Positions 17,646 to 28,000 of a stretch of DNA of 64,000 nt are shown in pieces. Source of the DNA: Alphaproteobacteria bacterium (GTDB lineage: Bacteria > Pseudomonadota > Alphaproteobacteria > SP197); contig VGDP01000013.1 of NCBI GenBank assembly GCA_016869675.1, positions 1 through 64,000 on the forward strand, in the 5' to 3' direction. The position numbers were made by a program, and so were the translations under genes. Positions within the stretch are counted from its first letter, which is position 1. Each line of letters opens with the position of its first letter. The notes below the pieces were generated by a model, which saw only the letters and a program-made list of their open reading frames with translations, was not told the DNA's origin and ran no database searches.

Positions 17646-19436
17646 ATGACCGCCGCCCTGCTCGCGCTGCGCGACATCCGCCTGACCTTCGGCGGCCATC
17701 CCTTGTTCGAGGGCGCCGACCTGGCCGTGCGCGAGGGCGAGCGGCTGGCCCTGGTCGGGCGTAACGGCTCGGGCAAGTCGACCCTGCTGAAGGTCGCGGC
17801 CGGTATCATCGAGCCCGATGGCGGTGAGCGCTTCGCCCAGCCGGGTTTGACCGTGCGCTATCTGGCCCAGGAGCCGGACTTCACGGGCCTCGCGACGACG
17901 CTCGACCACGCCACCGCCGACCTCGACGACCCGGACCAGCGCCACCACGCACGCGCCCTCCTCCATGCGCTCGGCCTCGACGGCACCGAGGCCGCGGACC
18001 GGCTGTCGGGCGGCGAGGCGCGGCGTTGCGCGCTGGCGCGCGCGCTGGCCGGCGACCCGGACATCCTCTTGCTGGACGAGCCGACCAATCATCTCGACCT
18101 GCCGGCCATCGAATGGCTGGAGCGCGAGCTGGCCGCCTCGCGCGCGGCCATCGTGCTGATCAGCCACGACCGTCGGTTCCTGGAGACCCTGTCGCGGCGC
18201 ACGACGTGGCTCGCCCTGGGCCGCACCCGCACGCTCGACCAGGGCTTCGCCGCGTTCGAGCCATGGCGCGACGCGCAGATCGAGCAGGAGGCGGACGCCA
18301 AGCACAAGCTCGATCGTCGTATCACCGCCGAGACCGAGTGGCTGCGGCGCGGCGTCACCGCCCGGCGCAAGCGCAACGAAGGGCGTCTCAGGCGCCTGAT
18401 CGCGCTGCGCGCCGAACGCCGCGACCGGCGCGAAGGCCCCGGTACGGTCGCGTTCGCGCGTGCCGAGGGCGATACGTCCGGGCGCCTGGTCATCGAGGCG
18501 AAGGGATTGGCCAAGTCCTTCGACCGGCCCGTGGTGCGCGACCTGATGTTGCGCGTGGCGCGCGGCGACCGGCTCGGCATCGTCGGTCCCAATGGCTCTG
18601 GCAAGACGACGCTGGTCAACCTGCTGACCGGCGGCATGGATCCGGATGCCGGCCGGGTGCGTCTCGGCGCCAACGTCCAGATGGTCACCCTGGACCAGCG
18701 CCGCGAGGCGCTCGAGGCCTCGGTCACCCTGGCCGAGGCCCTGACCGAGGGGCGCGACGACACGGTGTCGGTCGGCGGCCAGGCGCGCCACGTGGTCGGC
18801 TACATGAAGGACTTCCTGTTCACGCCCGAGCAGGCATCCATGCCGTTCGGCGCCCTCTCGGGCGGCGAGCGCGGCCGGTTGATGCTCGCCCGCGCGCTCG
18901 CCCGGCCGTCAAACCTGCTGGTGCTCGACGAGCCGACCAACGACCTGGACCTGGAGACCCTGGACCTGTTGCAGGAAATGCTCGCCGACTACGCCGGCAC
19001 GGTGCTGCTGGTCAGCCACGACCGCGATTTTCTCGACCGGGTCGTGACCTCGACGCTCGCCGCCGAGGGTGACGGGCGCTGGGTCGAGTATGCCGGGGGC
19101 TACAGCGACATGCTCGCCCAACGCGGCGACCGCCCGGGCGCCGCGAAGCCGCGCGAACGCAAGGCGACCGTGGCACCGCGCGCGTCACAGGCACGCAAGG
19201 GCCTGACCTTCAAGGACAAGCACGCGCTGGCGACCCTGCCGGCGCGGATCGAGGCGCTCCAGGCGGAGCTATCGGGCTTGCGCGAACGCCTCGCCGATCC
19301 GGGTCTCTACGCGCGCGACCCGAAGGGTTTCGATGCGGCGGCCCAGCGCCTGACCGCTGCCGAGGCTGAAATGGCGGCGGCCGAGGACGCATGGCTCGAG
19401 CTCGAGTTGCGCCGCGAGGCGGCGGAGGGTCCATGA
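17646..19436 (+). CDS. uup: ABC-F family ATPase (Uup-like)
   Basis: 596-aa soluble protein with two ATPase domains. The first has Walker A GRNGSGKST near residue 38 and signature LSGGEARR. The second has GPNGSGKTT near 319 and signature LSGGERGR. A short linker of charged helices lies between them. The C-terminal 80 residues form the coiled coil that separates Uup from other ABC-F proteins. ABC-F proteins act on ribosomes or branched DNA intermediates; Uup mutants have transposon-excision phenotypes in E. coli. The ATG at 17646 was chosen to match the usual N-terminus. Its stop overlaps ggt (ATGA). Confidence 0.9.
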   Translation: MTAALLALRDIRLTFGGHPLFEGADLAVREGERLALVGRNGSGKSTLLKVAAGIIEPDGGERFAQPGLTVRYLAQEPDFTGLATTLDHATADLDDPDQRHHARALLHALGLDGTEAADRLSGGEARRCALARALAGDPDILLLDEPTNHLDLPAIEWLERELAASRAAIVLISHDRRFLETLSRRTTWLALGRTRTLDQGFAAFEPWRDAQIEQEADAKHKLDRRITAETEWLRRGVTARRKRNEGRLRRLIALRAERRDRREGPGTVAFARAEGDTSGRLVIEAKGLAKSFDRPVVRDLMLRVARGDRLGIVGPNGSGKTTLVNLLTGGMDPDAGRVRLGANVQMVTLDQRREALEASVTLAEALTEGRDDTVSVGGQARHVVGYMKDFLFTPEQASMPFGALSGGERGRLMLARALARPSNLLVLDEPTNDLDLETLDLLQEMLADYAGTVLLVSHDRDFLDRVVTSTLAAEGDGRWVEYAGGYSDMLAQRGDRPGAAKPRERKATVAPRASQARKGLTFKDKHALATLPARIEALQAELSGLRERLADPGLYARDPKGFDAAAQRLTAAEAEMAAAEDAWLELELRREAAEGP

Positions 19437-21067
19437 ACGGTACCGAATCCTCGGTGATCGCCGGGCAGGGCGTCGCCGCCGCCGGCCACGCCGACGCGGC
19501 CCGGGTGGCGGTCGGGGTCTTGCGCGCGGGCGGCAATGTGGTCGACGCCATCGTCGCCGGGGCCTTCGCGGCGTTCGTGGTCGAGCCCGGCATGTGCGGC
19601 ATCGGCGGTCACGGGCGGCTGTCGTTGGTCATGGCCGGAACGGCGGAGCCGCGGGGCATCGATCACTTCCTCATCGTGCCGCGCGCGGCAACCCCCGAGG
19701 CCTATGGCGCGGCGTTGCGCGCCATGGCGCGACGTCATCCGGACCGGGACGCGCGAGCGTTGGCCGAGACCGGCCCCCTGTCGGTCGGCGTGCCGGGTGC
19801 GGTCGCCGGCCTGTGCGAGGCCGTGCGTCGGTTCGGCTCGTGGCCGCTCGTGCGCCTGCTCGGCCCCGCCATCGATCTGGCCGAGGCGGGCATCGTGCTC
19901 GACGCGCGGCACGCGGCGCTGGTCGCCCTGCACGCCGATGCGATCCGCGCCCAACCGGCCCTGGCCGATTGGTTGATGCCGGGCGGTACCCTGCCCGCGC
20001 CCGGCGCGCGGCTTGATGGACGCGATCTGGCGCGGACACTCCGGCGCATCACCATCGACGGGGCCGCCGCCCTGCACGACGGACCGATCGCCCTCGCCAT
20101 CGAGCAGGCCGTGGCGGGCGCGGGCGGCCTGCTCGACGCCGCCGACTTGGCGGCCTATCGGCCGCGCGCCGCGCGCCAGGCTGAACAGAACTATCGCGGC
20201 CTGCGCTACGTGACGTGCGACGATCTCATCGCCATCGAAGCGCTCAACATCCTGGAGTGCTTCGACTTGGTCGGCGCCGACGAGGCGACGGCCCTGCACC
20301 TGCTGGCCGAGTCCCTGGCCCAGGCGTTCGTCGACAACTTCGCCCTTGGCGGTGACCCGGTGAACGCCGAGCTGCCCCTGGCCGGCCTGGCGAGCAAGGC
20401 CTACGCGCGCGAACGCGCCGCGACCATCACGGCCACCAGGGCCCGCGCCGCCGTGGCACCGGGCGAGCCGTGGCGCTTCGGCGCGGTCGGCGCGGGCGCG
20501 CCGCCGTTCGCCGGCACGACCCAGATCTGCGTGCTCGACGCCGCGGGCAACGGCGCCAGCCTGATCACCAGCATCGACGGCGCGTTCGGCTCCATGATCC
20601 TGGTGCCGGAAACCGGCATCCTGCTCGGCAACGGGCTGCAGCTCTTCGATCTGTTCCGCCACGGCCGCAACCCGATGGCGCCGGGGCGGATGCCGCTCTA
20701 CGGCGCGCCCGTCTTCATGGCCATGGACGAACGGGGCGCGCTGGGCGGCCTGGCCGGCGCCGGCGGCTATCGCATCGCCACCGGTATCCTGAACACTCTG
20801 GTCCAGGTCGTCGATCGCGGGCTGGGCCTGACGGCGGCCATCGAACGGCCGCGCGTGCACCACCAGGGCGACGGTTTGGACGTTGCCGACGACATGGCCA
20901 TGGCAACGCGCGAGATCCTCGAAGCGCTCGGGCATCGCATCACCATCGCCCAGCGCACCGCCACAAGCTGGCCGTTCGGCCGGACCAGTGGCGTGTGGCG
21001 CGACAAGCACGGCGACCTGCACGCGGGCAGCGGCCCGGCGTGTGGTGCCGCGCGCGGCTGGGACTGA
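19433..21067 (+). CDS. ggt: gamma-glutamyltransferase family protein
   Basis: 544-aa Ntn-hydrolase. Autocatalytic cleavage would occur before the nucleophile Thr362 (FAGTTQICV), giving a large subunit of 361 and a small subunit of 183 residues. The small subunit carries GNGLQLF and GAGGYRIATG. The residue after the Thr pair is Gln where E. coli has His. There is no signal peptide, unlike periplasmic Ggt, so it belongs to the cytoplasmic group that includes cephalosporin acylase-like and oxamate amidohydrolase (HpxW)-like members. The ATG overlaps the uup stop. Glutathione as substrate is not assured. Confidence 0.85.
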   Translation: MNGTESSVIAGQGVAAAGHADAARVAVGVLRAGGNVVDAIVAGAFAAFVVEPGMCGIGGHGRLSLVMAGTAEPRGIDHFLIVPRAATPEAYGAALRAMARRHPDRDARALAETGPLSVGVPGAVAGLCEAVRRFGSWPLVRLLGPAIDLAEAGIVLDARHAALVALHADAIRAQPALADWLMPGGTLPAPGARLDGRDLARTLRRITIDGAAALHDGPIALAIEQAVAGAGGLLDAADLAAYRPRAARQAEQNYRGLRYVTCDDLIAIEALNILECFDLVGADEATALHLLAESLAQAFVDNFALGGDPVNAELPLAGLASKAYARERAATITATRARAAVAPGEPWRFGAVGAGAPPFAGTTQICVLDAAGNGASLITSIDGAFGSMILVPETGILLGNGLQLFDLFRHGRNPMAPGRMPLYGAPVFMAMDERGALGGLAGAGGYRIATGILNTLVQVVDRGLGLTAAIERPRVHHQGDGLDVADDMAMATREILEALGHRITIAQRTATSWPFGRTSGVWRDKHGDLHAGSGPACGAARGWD

Positions 21068-21130
21068 GACGCGCTGCCGCCCTAACATGGCCGTTCCACC
21101 ACTCCGGTCCACACCGTACAGTCGCGCCCC

Positions 21131-21589
21131 ATGAACGAACGTGCCTACGAGGACTACACGGTCGGCGAACGCATCGTATCGCGCGGCCATACCCTGACCG
21201 AGGCGGCGATCATCGACTTCGCCTTCCGCTACGATCCGCAGCCCTTCCATATCGACGTCGAGGCGGCGCGCCAGGGACCCTTCGGCGGCGTGATCGCGAG
21301 CGGCTTCCAGACGCTCGCCGTGGCGTTTCGCATCCTGTGGGACACCGGCGCGATCGCCGGTGGACTCGGCTCTCCCGGCTTCGACGAACTCCGCTGGCTC
21401 AAGCCCGTGCGTCCCGGCGACACCATCCGCACGCGCATCGAAATCCTCGAGAAGCGCGTCTCGTCCTCGAAGCCCGACCGTGGCATCCTGCGCGTGCGCC
21501 ACGACGTGGTGAACCAGCGCGATGAACCGGCGATGACGTTCACCTCGACGGTCTTCGTGCCGCGCCGCGATCAGGGAGCACCATCGTGA
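21131..21589 (+). CDS. MaoC-family (hot-dog fold) acyl dehydratase
   Basis: 152 aa. The hydratase-2 motif is seen as FRYDPQPFHID, with catalytic Asp and His near residues 35-40, followed by GGVIASGFQT. Such proteins hydrate or dehydrate acyl-CoA thioesters. It begins 63 bp after ggt. Its TGA overlaps the GTG start of the PhzF gene (GTGA), so the two are co-translated. The substrate is unknown. Confidence 0.87.
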   Translation: MNERAYEDYTVGERIVSRGHTLTEAAIIDFAFRYDPQPFHIDVEAARQGPFGGVIASGFQTLAVAFRILWDTGAIAGGLGSPGFDELRWLKPVRPGDTIRTRIEILEKRVSSSKPDRGILRVRHDVVNQRDEPAMTFTSTVFVPRRDQGAPS

Positions 21590-22374
21590 ACCTGCCGTTC
21601 TATTGGGTCGACGCCTTCGCCGAGGCCCCCTTCAAGGGCAACCCGGCGGGCGTCGTGCCTCTGCGCTCCTGGCTCGACGACGCCTTGATGCAGGCGATCG
21701 CCACCGAGAACAACCTCTCCGAAACCGCGTTCTTCGTGCCCGAGGGCGCGGGCTACCACCTGCGCTGGTTCACCCCGACGGTCGAGGTCGAATTGTGCGG
21801 CCACGCGACGCTCGCCTCGGGTCACGTGGTCATGACCGTGCTCGACGCGGCGCGCAACAGCGTGACGTTCCGTTCGGCCTCGGGGCCGCTCGGTGTCGCG
21901 CGCGACGGCGACTGGCGCGTGCTCGACTTCCCTTCGCGCCCACCCGCGCCGATTGCCGTGCCGTCGTGGCTGCCGGCGGCGCTCGGCGCCGAGGTGCGCG
22001 CGTTCCACGACGCACCAGGCGGCAATACGCTGGCCCTGCTGGGCCGCGCGGCCGAGGTCCGAGACCTGGTACCCGACATCCCGGCGCTCGGCCGGGGGCT
22101 CGAGGATAGGGGCATCATCGTCACCGCGCCCGGCGACGACGTTGACTTCGTGTCGCGCTACTTCGCGCCGAACCACGGCATCCCCGAGGACCCGGTCACC
22201 GGGTCGGCTCACTGCACGCTGACGCCCTACTGGGCGGACCGGCTGGGCAAGACGACGCTGGAGGCGCGCCAAGTGTCGCGCCGGGGCGGCGGGCTGCGCT
22301 GCACGGTCAAGGGCAACCGGGTCCTGATCGCGGGCCGGTGCATCACCTACCTGGCCGGCACGATCAGCGTCTAG
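21586..22374 (+). CDS. PhzF-family isomerase
   Basis: 262-aa protein of the diaminopimelate-epimerase fold. The N-terminal FYWVDAFAEAPFKGNPAGV and the catalytic Glu in NNLSETAFF, near residue 44, identify PhzF-like proteins. The second half has PVTGSAHCTL, another family hallmark. The start is GTG at 21586, supported by GGGAG 8 nt upstream and by the 4-bp overlap with the MaoC stop. PhzF of phenazine producers isomerises dihydrohydroxyanthranilate; there is no other phenazine gene here, so its role is unknown. It ends 3 bp from the convergent epimerase. Confidence 0.88.
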   Translation: MNLPFYWVDAFAEAPFKGNPAGVVPLRSWLDDALMQAIATENNLSETAFFVPEGAGYHLRWFTPTVEVELCGHATLASGHVVMTVLDAARNSVTFRSASGPLGVARDGDWRVLDFPSRPPAPIAVPSWLPAALGAEVRAFHDAPGGNTLALLGRAAEVRDLVPDIPALGRGLEDRGIIVTAPGDDVDFVSRYFAPNHGIPEDPVTGSAHCTLTPYWADRLGKTTLEARQVSRRGGGLRCTVKGNRVLIAGRCITYLAGTISV

Positions 22375-22377
22375 GCG

Positions 22378-23352
22378 CTAGACGCCGTGGTAGTCGCGGT
22401 ACCAGGCGACGAAGCGCGGCAGGCCCTGGTCGATCCGTGTCGCCGGCTGGAAGCCCAGGATTTCCTGGGATTCGGTGATATCCGCGTAGGTCTCGTAGAC
22501 GTCGCCCGGCTGCATGGGCGCCAGCTCGACCATGGCCTTGCGGCCACACGCCTCTTCCAGCACTTGGACGAAGCGGCGCAGTTCCTCGGTCCTGTGGTTT
22601 CCAAGGTTAAACACCCGATGCGGCGAACGGTCGCCGGGGTCGGCCGGCGGGTGGTCGAGCGTCGCGATGGTCCCGGCGACGATGTCGTCGATGTAGGTGA
22701 AGTCGCGCTTCAGATCGCCGCGGTTGAACAGGGTGATCGGCCGGCCCTCGAAGATCGCCTTGGTGAAGATGAACGCCGCCATGTCGGGGCGACCCCAAGG
22801 ACCGTAGACCGTGAAGAAGCGCAGGCCCGTCATGGGCAGCCGGTAGAGGTGGCTGTTGCACTCGGCGATCAGCTCGCACGCGCGCTTGGTCGCAGCGTAG
22901 AGCGAGACCGGCCGATCGACCGGATCGGTCACCGAGAAGGGATGCTTGGTGTTGCCGCCGTAGACCGACGAGGAACTGGCGTAGACGAAGTGCCGCAGGG
23001 CCGCGCAGCGGCGCGCCAGCTCGATCATGGCGATCTGGCCCATGACGTTGGCCTCGCCATAGGCGAAGGGGTTGGTCCGGGGGTAGCGCACGCCGGCCTG
23101 GGCCGCCAGGTGGACGATGCCGGTGACATCGGCCGCCGCCAGGCCCTGGACCTGCTCCCAGCGCGCGATGTCGAGCCGGTGGAAGGCAAAATCCGGGTGC
23201 GCCGTGAGCTTGGCTAGACGTGCTTCCTTGAGGCGGACGTCGTAGTAGTTGTTGACGTTGTCCACGCCGATGACCCGCTCGCCGCGCGCGAGCAGGCTGA
23301 TCGCGACGTGGAACCCGATGAAGCCCGCGGCTCCGGTGACGATGATGGCCAT
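22378..23352 (-). CDS. NAD-dependent epimerase, UDP-glucuronate 4-epimerase type
   Basis: 324-aa extended SDR. It has GAAGFIG at residues 7-13, DNVNNYYDVRLK, YASSSSVYGGN (catalytic Ser/Thr site), SLYAATKRACE (Tyr-x3-Lys) and FTVYGPWGRPDMA. The NNYYD..LK and GPWGRPDMA signatures are those of UDP-glucuronate/UDP-galacturonate 4-epimerases, which supply uronic acid for surface polysaccharide. The ATG at 23352 directly precedes the Rossmann motif; the upstream open frame is not protein-like. It is alone, with no glycosyltransferase neighbours, and divergent from the response regulator gene. Confidence 0.87.
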   Translation of the reverse strand: MAIIVTGAAGFIGFHVAISLLARGERVIGVDNVNNYYDVRLKEARLAKLTAHPDFAFHRLDIARWEQVQGLAAADVTGIVHLAAQAGVRYPRTNPFAYGEANVMGQIAMIELARRCAALRHFVYASSSSVYGGNTKHPFSVTDPVDRPVSLYAATKRACELIAECNSHLYRLPMTGLRFFTVYGPWGRPDMAAFIFTKAIFEGRPITLFNRGDLKRDFTYIDDIVAGTIATLDHPPADPGDRSPHRVFNLGNHRTEELRRFVQVLEEACGRKAMVELAPMQPGDVYETYADITESQEILGFQPATRIDQGLPRFVAWYRDYHGV

Positions 23353-23529
23353 GACGTGTCCCGTACCCCTGGCGCCCCTGTCCTGTTGGTGGGCGAGCCC
23401 CGAACGCGTCGGGCGACCCCTACCCTTGTTGCCTCCGTCCCGTTCTGGTACGCAGGCCTTCACGCGCCCGCGTTTGACGCTTCATGCTTAACGCATCCTT
23501 CAGCCTGCCTATGGCATGGAGCGACCGGC

Positions 23530-25023
23530 ATGGCCAAGACCATTTTGATCGTCGACGATGATCCGGTGCAGCGCCGCTTGCACAGCGAGATCGTGACGCG
23601 CGCGGGCTTCCGTCCCGTGCAGGCGGATGGCCCGAAGGCCGCGATCAAGATGGTGGAGCAGTCGAGCGAGGGCGATTTCGACCTCATGCTGCTCGACCTC
23701 CTGATGCCCGAGATCGATGGCCTTGGCGTGCTCGACAAGGTCAAGCCGATGCGGCCCAACCTGCCGGTCATCGTGGTGACGGCGCACGCGGGCATCGAGC
23801 ACGTGGTCAAGGCCATGCGCGCCGGCGCCATCGACTTCGTGGTCAAGCCCGTGTCGCAGGAACGACTGCAGGTCTCTATCGAGAACGCCCTGCACATCAA
23901 GTCCCTGGCCGGCGAGGTCACGCGTCTGCAACGGTGCGCGGGCGGCGGGGTCGACCCCACCGACATCGTCGGCGGCAGCCCGGCCTTGCGCAAGGCGCTC
24001 AACCTGGCTGAACGCGCCGCGCAGTCCTCGATCCCGGTGCTCATCGAGGGCGAAAGCGGCGTCGGCAAGGAGCTGATCGCGCGTTACATCCGTGCCCGGA
24101 GCGATCGGGCCGAGAGGCCTTTCGTCGCGGTCAACTGCGGCGCGATCCCCGAGAACCTAGTCGAAAGCATCCTGTTCGGCCACGAAAAGGGCTCGTTCAC
24201 CGGCGCCACCGGGCGCCACATTGGCAAATTCCAGGAAGCGGATGGCGGCACGCTGTTCCTCGACGAAATCGGCGAGCTGAGGCAGGACCTCCAGGTCAAG
24301 CTGTTGCGCGTGATCCAGGAAGGCGAAGTCGACCCGGTCGGCAGCAAGCAACCGGTCAAGGTCGACGTGCGCCTGATCTGGGCGACTAACCGTGATCTGC
24401 AGAAGCTGGTCGCCCAGGGCGTGTTCCGCGAGGATCCCTACTATCGCGTCAACGTCTTCCCGGTCTCGGTGCCGTCACTGCGGGATCGCAAGGAGGACAT
24501 TCCGACCCTGGTCGAGCACTTTGCCCAGCGGTTCGCGGCCGCCGAGGGCCTGAAGGTCAAGGGCGCCACGCCCGAGGCGCTCGAGATGCTGGGGTCGTAC
24601 CACTGGCCGGGCAACGTGCGGCAGCTCGAGAACGCCGTGTTCCGCGCGGTCGTGCTGGCCGATTCGGACCTGCTGCGTCCGGCGGATTTCCCGCAGGTGG
24701 CCCAGTGGGTCGGCATCGATCTGCCCAGCGATCCGGTCGCCGCGCCCACGCCCGCTGCCGCGCACGGCCCCATGGCGGTGGCGCCCGCGATGCCCGCGCC
24801 ATCAGCCCCGCCCGCCGGCCCGGCGGCCGGAAGCATCCGGCTGCTGGGCGAGGACGGCAACGTGCGCCCGCTGGGCGACATCGAGGCCGAGGTCATCCGC
24901 CTGGCGCTCGACCACTACCACGGCCAAATGTCAAAGGTGGCGCGACGCCTGGGCATCGGCCGTTCGACGCTCTACCGCAAGGTGCGCGAACTCGGGCTGG
25001 AGCCCGCCGAGGCCGAAGGCTAG
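23530..25023 (+). CDS. sigma-54-dependent response regulator (NtrC family), orphan
   Basis: 497 aa. The receiver domain (1-120) has the phosphoacceptor Asp56 (LLDLLMP) and the acidic DDD pocket. The AAA+ domain (about 145-385) has Walker A GESGVGKE, the sigma-54 contact loop GSFTGA in place of GAFTGA, and Walker B GGTLFLDEIGE. An Ala/Pro-rich linker (about 405-437) leads to a Fis-type HTH (MSKVARRLGIGRSTLYRKV). It activates RpoN promoters once phosphorylated. No histidine kinase gene is adjacent, so its partner is elsewhere. It lies 75 bp upstream of the indolepyruvate oxidoreductase; whether it controls it is unknown. Confidence 0.92.
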   Translation: MAKTILIVDDDPVQRRLHSEIVTRAGFRPVQADGPKAAIKMVEQSSEGDFDLMLLDLLMPEIDGLGVLDKVKPMRPNLPVIVVTAHAGIEHVVKAMRAGAIDFVVKPVSQERLQVSIENALHIKSLAGEVTRLQRCAGGGVDPTDIVGGSPALRKALNLAERAAQSSIPVLIEGESGVGKELIARYIRARSDRAERPFVAVNCGAIPENLVESILFGHEKGSFTGATGRHIGKFQEADGGTLFLDEIGELRQDLQVKLLRVIQEGEVDPVGSKQPVKVDVRLIWATNRDLQKLVAQGVFREDPYYRVNVFPVSVPSLRDRKEDIPTLVEHFAQRFAAAEGLKVKGATPEALEMLGSYHWPGNVRQLENAVFRAVVLADSDLLRPADFPQVAQWVGIDLPSDPVAAPTPAAAHGPMAVAPAMPAPSAPPAGPAAGSIRLLGEDGNVRPLGDIEAEVIRLALDHYHGQMSKVARRLGIGRSTLYRKVRELGLEPAEAEG

Positions 25024-25098
25024 GGCGGCGCACCTTGCCGGGCCTGGGCCTCAGGTCCATCATGACCTTGGCTGGGATCGGGCACTGAGGGTGAGACC

Positions 25099-28000
25099 AT
25101 GACGCTCGCCGCCGTCACGCTCGACGACAAGTACGCGCTCGACGACGGTCGGGTCTATCTGACCGGAACCCAGGCTCTGGTGCGCCTGCCGCTCATGCAG
25201 CGCCGGCGCGACGCGCGGGCGGGCCTGAACACCGCCGGCTTCATCGCGGGGTACCGTGGTTCGCCGCTCGGCGGCTTCGACCAGGCGCTGTGGCGCGCCA
25301 GGCCGTTCCTCGACCGCCAGCACATCCGTTTCCAGCCCGGCGTCAACGAGGATCTGGCCGCCACCGCCGTTTGGGGCAGCCAGCAGGTTGGCCTGTTCCC
25401 CGGTGCCAAGTACGACGGCGTGTTCGGAATCTGGTACGGCAAGGGACCCGGGGTCGACCGCACGGGCGACGCCTTCAAGCACGCCAACAGCGCCGGCACG
25501 GCGCGCCACGGCGGCGTGCTGGCGTTGGCCGGGGACGACCACACGTGCAAGTCCTCGACGCTCGCGCACCAGAGCGAATACGCCTGCATGGACGCGATGA
25601 TCCCGGTGCTGAACCCGTCGAACATCCAGGAGATCCTGGATTACGGCCTGATCGGCTGGGCGATCTCGCGCTACGCCGGGGTCTGGGTGGCCATGAAGGT
25701 GGTCGCCGACACGGTCGACGGCTCGGCTTCGGTCCAAGTCGGAACCGACCGGGTGCGGCTGATCGAGCCGACCGACTTCACCATGCCCGAGGGCGGGCTC
25801 AACATCCGCTGGCCAGACCCGCCGCTGGTGCAGGAGGAACGGCTGCACCGGCACAAGCTCTACGCCGCGCTGGCCTACGCGCGGGCGAACCGGCTGGACC
25901 GCGTGGTGCTGGATTCGCCGAACCCGCGCTTCGGCATCATCACCACGGGCAAGACCTACCTGGACGTGCGCCAGGCGTTGGACGACCTGGGCATCGACGA
26001 AGCGATGGCGCGGCAGATCGGCCTGCGCGTTTACAAGGTCGCCATGAGCTGGCCGCTGGAGCGCGAGGGCGCGCGCCGCTTCGCCGAAGGCCTCGAGGAA
26101 GTGCTCGTGGTCGAGGAGAAGCGCGCCGTCATCGAGAACCAGCTCAAGGAGCAGCTCTACAACTGGGACGTCAAGGACCGGCCGCGCATCATCGGCAAGT
26201 TCGACGAGGAGCGGAATCTGATCCTGCCCTCGTTCGACGAACTGACGCCGGCCCGCATCGCGCGCGTCATCGCCCGGCGCATTGGCCGGTTCTTCACCAG
26301 CGAGGACATCCGCGACTGCCTGGCGTTTCTCGAGGCCAAGGAGCGCGCGCTGACCACCGAGCCGGCGCCGATCAGCCGCATCCCCTACTTCTGCTCGGGC
26401 TGCCCGCACAACACCTCGACCAAGGTACCCGAGGGCAGCCGCGCGCTGGCCGGCATCGGCTGCCACTACATGGCGCTGTGGATGGACCGCTCCACCGCGA
26501 CCTTCACACAAATGGGCGGCGAAGGCGCCTCGTGGATCGGCCAGGCCGCGTTCACCGAGACGTCGCACGTGTTCCAGAACCTGGGCGACGGCACCTACGT
26601 CCACTCGGGCCTGCTGGCGATCCGCGCCGCGGTCGCGGCGGGCGTCACCATGACGTACAAGATCCTCTACAACGACGCGGTCGCCATGACCGGCGGCCAG
26701 CCGACCGAGGGGCACCCATCGGTCGCCCAGATCACCCACCAGCTTTACGGCGAAGGCGTGCGGCGCATCGTCGTGGTCACCGACGAGCCCGACAAGTACC
26801 CGATCGACGCGGGCTTCGCGGCCGGTGTCACGGTCCATCACCGAAGCGAGCTCGACGCGGTGCAGCGCTCCTTGCGCGCGACCGCCGGCGTCACGGCCCT
26901 GATCTACGACCAGGTGTGCGCCACCGAGAAGCGGCGTCGGCGCAAGCGCGGCCTGATGGCCGATCCGGACGTGCGCGTCGTGATCAACGAGGACGTATGC
27001 GAAGGCTGCGGCGACTGCAGCCGAACCTCGAATTGCCTGTCGGTGGTGCCGGTCGAGACCGAATTCGGCCGCAAGCGCCAGATCGACCAGTCCTCGTGCA
27101 ACAAGGACCTGAGCTGCGTCGAGGGCTTTTGCCCCAGCTTCGTCACCGTGCGCGGCGGGCGTATGCGTAAGCGCCGCGCCGCAGGCGCCGACGGCCTCGG
27201 GCCGGAGGCCCTGCCCGAGCCGAGCGAGCCCACGCTGGACGAGCCGTTCGGTATCCTGGTCACCGGCGTCGGCGGCACGGGCGTCGTCACGGTCGGCGCG
27301 ATCCTGGGCATGGCGGCCCACCTGGCCGGGCGCGGCGTCGGCGTGCTCGACCAGACCGGGCTGGCGCAGAAATACGGCGCCGTGGTCAGCCATGTGCGCA
27401 TCGGCCGCCGGCCCGAGGACATCCACGCGGTCAAGATCGCGGCCGGCGGCGCCGACCTGCTGCTGGGCTGCGATCTGGTGGTGGCCGCCGGGTTCGACGC
27501 CCTGGCCAAGCTGCGCGAGGGCCGCGCCACGGCCCTGATCAACGCCCACGAATCGCCGACCGGCGAATTCACCCGCAAGCCCGACCTGGTGTTCCCCGGC
27601 GCCCGTCTGCGCGCGCGCATCGAGACGGCGGTCGGACCGGGGCACGCCCATTTCCTCGACGCCACGACGATTGCGACCCATCTGTTCGGCGACGCCATCG
27701 CGACCAACCTGTTCATGGTCGGCTGGGCGTACCAGAAGGGCCTGATCCCCCTGCCCGGCGCGGCGATCCTCCGGGCCCTCGAGCTGAACGGCGCCGCCGT
27801 CGCGCTGAACACCGCGGCGTTCCACGCCGGGCGCCACGCGGCCCTGGATCCGGACGGCTTGGTGCGGCAGGTGCGTGCCGCCGAGCCCGCGCCCGCGCAC
27901 CGCCAGTTGAGCGCCACGACCGAGGACGTCGTCGCCCGCCGCGCACGGCACCTGGCGGCCTACCAAGACCAGGCCCTGGCCGAGCGTTTCCGCGCCTTCG

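Noticed and set aside
23474-23510. TTGACG as a -35 box for the response regulator gene
   Set aside because: No acceptable -10 hexamer at 16-18 bp; the nearest TATGGC is about 30 bp away.
25060-27966. 968-codon frame antisense to the indolepyruvate oxidoreductase
   Set aside because: Low-complexity Arg/Gln/His/Val composition and no motif. The opposite strand is a well conserved enzyme.
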